NCBI RefSeq assembly: GCF_052324685.1
Contig: NW_027506901.1
Coordinates: forward strand, 566,001 to 630,000
Length of the DNA: 64,000 bases
From: Brachyhypopomus gauderio
Lineage: Eukaryota; Chordata; Actinopteri; Gymnotiformes; Hypopomidae
Reading direction: 5' to 3'
The first letter of the stretch is position 1. Every line of letters begins with the position of its first letter. Shown here piece after piece: positions 61,302-64,000 of the stretch. Position numbers and translations under genes: made by a program. The notes below the pieces were generated by a model. That model was not told where the DNA came from. It was given only the letters and a program-made list of their open reading frames with translations, and did not search any database.

Positions 61302-61911
61302 AGTAAGGCCCAAACACTGCTCTCCCATGATGCCCTGTTGTCTGAGAGGCCAGAAATGACACTCAGATCACGTGCTGCTGAAAATGTTAATGTTCACACT
61401 TACATTGGAAAGGTGTCTCACTGGACCAAATGACAGTTCATGATTTGAACCTTAAACTAAGTAACATGGAAAAACAGAAAAGACTAAAAGCTGGATACAG
61501 CTTCCTGTAATGGCACCAGGTCATAAATTAAAAGATCTGAATGTGGACTACACTAAACGGCTCGGAAATCTGGCCTTTTCTGTGCAGCGATGTGTGTAAC
61601 TAAACAGATACACATTTTATTCACACAGACTGCTGTGGGAGTGAGTGCAGGTTGAAGAGTGAACCTGCTGTTTGGGGTGACTGCACCACAGTCGCTTGGT
61701 TGGAATGATCAGCACTCTCTTCATCCTCACACACAGCCTCTTCATCATCCTGATTTGCTAGCCTCTCTTGTCTTTGGAAAACAAAAAAATAGGTGTGAAA
61801 ATAAACAGAAACACATGCAGTATTGAGTGCATAACTATATATATATATATATATAATACCTAAATAAAGTTTTAAATCTTGAATTCCGATAAGTATGCAT
61901 TGAGTTGTAAA
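61302..61911. other. Interval with a possible hAT linker relic
   Basis: On the minus strand near 61775-61625 an open stretch reads NQDDEEAVCEDEESADHSNQ and QSPQTAGSLFNLHS, which could be the acidic linker between hAT transposase blocks. An AT microsatellite occurs at 61837-61855. Confidence 0.4.
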
Positions 61912-63178
61912 TTAAAAGAATCCGGTTTGATCTGAAGCCGTTGAGAACGTCCTCTGCATGTGCTGTAGTGCAGTAGTGCACGGATGCAGTGCCGTGCTCT
62001 CTAGTAGATGATCATGTTCTCCGGTGAACCTGCTCCAGATGTCTTCCAGAAAGGCTCTCTTGATATTAGCCACGTTAGCAGAGTCTTCCTCGCTGGGCTC
62101 CATACTCTGTTCTGAGTGACACCGTGGGGGGTTTCCATCTGACAACACCGTCTGGTGGCTGTTTTAGTAACTAAATCTGATCACTGATGTCTGATCTGTC
62201 CAAAGTGTCGATTTCACAGGCGTTTCTACGTATTTCTGTACTCACGAGAGCCGCTGTTAGGGCTGCTTGTTGTTCAAGATCAAATTCAGGCGTTTCTAGC
62301 GAGTTATTCCACCGTATCACCACATCCACGATGAGTTTGTGCTGTGGGATCTGTAGCAGTTTCTGTTTAGCCCCGAGAACAGTGGTGGCACTTCGGAGGA
62401 GGAAGGACAACCCAGTCGACTGAGGCGGTTCACACTGGACCTGCTTCAGAAGTTGTGATGATCTTTCTAGCTCCCATGTTGAAACAGACGATTTGAATAC
62501 CTCAGCTATTGGTAAAGAGGGCGAGTTTAGAGTAGCTGGCCATTTCACTCCATTATAATGATAGTTTCAGCCCTCCAAGTCCACCCATCCATGATGGGAG
62601 ACTGTACTTGGGCTCCAACGTGTTAACTACAAGTAAAAATCCATCATTATCGACAACAGAAAATGGCCTCATGTCCTTTGCAATAAAAATGCCAATGCAT
62701 TTGTTATTTCTTGGGCTCTTGTACTAGGCTAAGAGAGGCAGCACTCTGTAGATATCTGGCCTTTGAGGACTTCCTTTCTCGTAGGCAGTGGCTGTAGCTT
62801 TTCACTGTGATTGTGCTGCAAATGCTTCATCATATTTGTTATGTTAGCTGTTGTATAGGCCATGGTGCTCCTGCAATGTTTGCAAATTGTTTTGGTCTTG
62901 TCAGTTACCTTGTTGCCGTCATTGTTTCGAGAAACCGAAATGTAGCCACACGTCAGATTTAAAAGATAACGGAGCATCCTCTATCTCTAATTCAACAGTT
63001 TCCATTGTAGAGCTGTTAACGAGGCAAAATACTCCGGTATATGGGAGCATGACGTGGGTACAATCGATTAGATTGCATCATAAGCAGAACACACTTGATA
63101 TCGTCCACTTCCACAATAGACATCACTACATTTTTGTATCGCGATGTATCGTATCGCGATGCATCATTACACCCCTAA
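61912..63178 (-). pseudogene. hAT transposase (ZBED-like) relic
   Basis: Reading on the minus strand from a TAGGGGTGTAATGATGCATC terminus at about 63176: a BED finger (TKTICKHCRSTMAYTTANIT, then NMMKHLQHNH) at 62977-62729; a middle block (KQKLLQIPQHKLIVDVVIRW, NNSLETPEFDLEQQAALTAA) at 62548-62171; and a later block (SANVANIKRAFLEDIWSRFT) at 62148-61912. These follow the order of ZBED1-like hAT transposases, with frameshifts and missing parts between blocks. Confidence 0.8.
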
Positions 63179-63247
63179 AATAAACAAACTATGTTACAAA
63201 AAAATCTTCATGTTCTGGTTCAGGGAGAAGCATTCTACTGTCTAGAC

Positions 63248-63752
63248 CAGGGGTCTCCAACACGTCGCTCGCGAGCTACCAGTAGCCAAAGGGCCAATGA
63301 ATTACATATAAATTTGTAAACCTAATTGGTCCCATCGAGAAATCTACTTAAATTTATGTCCAATCAAAATTCACAGTTGTCCCTCCCCTTCTAACACTAA
63401 ATGATCATTCGCCAATTATACAACAGTTAGTTCACAATCCGACTGGTTGAGAAGTGTTCTAACCCTGCAGATATGTGTGTAACAGCACGGTATTCTCGTT
63501 CTCTGTATCACTCCGCGGACGCGTTGTCAAGTAACGGCATGTACATATATTCACGATAACACACTCCCTCTCGTGTTCTATTGCTCAATTAGCTGTCAAT
63601 CAAAAAGTTAGGCTGCCGTCAATATTGAATAAACCAGGGGTCACCCACGTCATGAGTCGCCATGTCATGTTTTTGCTACTATTATAGATTGTCCGCGGTT
63701 GCTAGCGGTCTTCCCACTTAGCAATTGATACTCGCACACCCAACTTTCGTTC
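63248..63752. mobile_element. hAT-like dispersed repeat X, copy 2
   Basis: Begins CAGGGGTCTCCAACACGTCG. It matches 21714-22254 except for a small deletion after GAGCTACCAGTAGC and scattered changes. The match ends around CAACTTTCGT (63740-63750). No coding. Confidence 0.7.
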
Positions 63753-64000
63753 GCCCCCCCCCCACATCTTGTTCTGAGTTAATACTTTTCTCAATCTTAC
63801 GTTGTTCCTTGGTCGGTTTTCCTGCGTTTGGGAGAAGCCATGCGGTCACTAGGGGGCGCTGTGTGCAACATCTCTCTCTGTTCTACAGGACCAGTATCTG
63901 GGGCGGAGACAGAACCTCTGGCCACATCTGCAGTGCCACTTTCCAACTGCAGTAAAAAAAAATAAAAATGAACAGACACATTAACCTTGAATCTCCTCCT
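63753..64000 (+). other. Right edge of the window
   Basis: A poly-C run, then AT/GC mixed DNA. A CTGTTCTACAG acceptor-like site at 63880-63890 is followed by a short open frame (PVSGAETEPLATSAVPLSNC) and a stop near an A-rich tract. Too little to call an exon. Confidence 0.3.

Noticed and set aside
63880-63960. Small exon after a CTGTTCTACAG site
   Set aside because: Only about 20 codons, no donor or homology, and it abuts an A-rich tract at the window edge.

Overview
This is a repeat-saturated stretch of a vertebrate, almost certainly teleost fish, chromosome. The evidence is: multi-exon genes with phase-1 GT/AG introns; fish-type L2 LINEs ending in ATCA tails and the conserved TTTATTTATATAGCGCTTTT-like 3' segment; a Gmr1-like Ty3/gypsy element; many hAT-type elements with 8-bp target-site duplications (TSDs); long minisatellites; and a cluster of collagen-less secreted C1q genes. 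I see no prokaryotic features, rRNA or tRNA. The species cannot be named from the sequence alone.

Host genes. Three paralogous secreted C1q-domain genes can be spliced completely by eye: minus 11640-8781 (7 exons, 294 aa), minus 17224-15066 (7 exons, 290 aa) and plus 33641-38325 (6 exons, 267 aa). Each has a TATA box, a signal-peptide exon, short heptad/coiled-coil exons and a two-exon C1q domain. All introns are phase 1. The first two are a tandem segmental duplication (about 8.6-12.5 kb versus 14.9-18.4 kb). The third is inverted. A small membrane-segment exon relic lies upstream of each copy. Two further phase-compatible exons of an unrecognised minus-strand gene lie at about 61.3-60.4 kb.

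Mobile layout. 1-7902: the 3' part of a Gmr1-like LTR retrotransposon (protease, integrase, then RT, RNase H, LTR). It was split by a 5'-truncated L2 and then by a 1-kb hAT element that itself holds a Harbinger-like MITE. 18.9-27.1 kb: a long L2 with an esterase-type ORF1 and an EN/RT ORF2, broken by four nested insertions. 27.2-32.5 kb: a minisatellite of more than 4 kb, split by a hAT element. 33.6-38.3 kb: the third C1q gene, with Tc1-like and hAT relics in its introns. 38.98-40.14 kb: a hAT element. 40194-57335: a 17.1-kb block bounded by hAT-like termini and a perfect 8-bp TSD. It contains another LINE (itself split by an LTR-like insert that holds a hAT element), MITEs, and the most unusual object here. 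That object has near-identical inverted arms of about 610 bp (47450-48062 and 54223-54836) enclosing two convergent genes: a HECT-type ubiquitin-ligase-like protein (plus) and an integrase-like DDE transposase (minus), with a 14 x 45-bp tandem array between them. Both genes are damaged in this copy. 57.3-64 kb: hAT transposase relics, a mariner-type MITE, tandem repeats and the unidentified exons.

Overall, the C1q genes are the functional host content. The rest records repeated nested transposition, with many junctions proven by TSDs.
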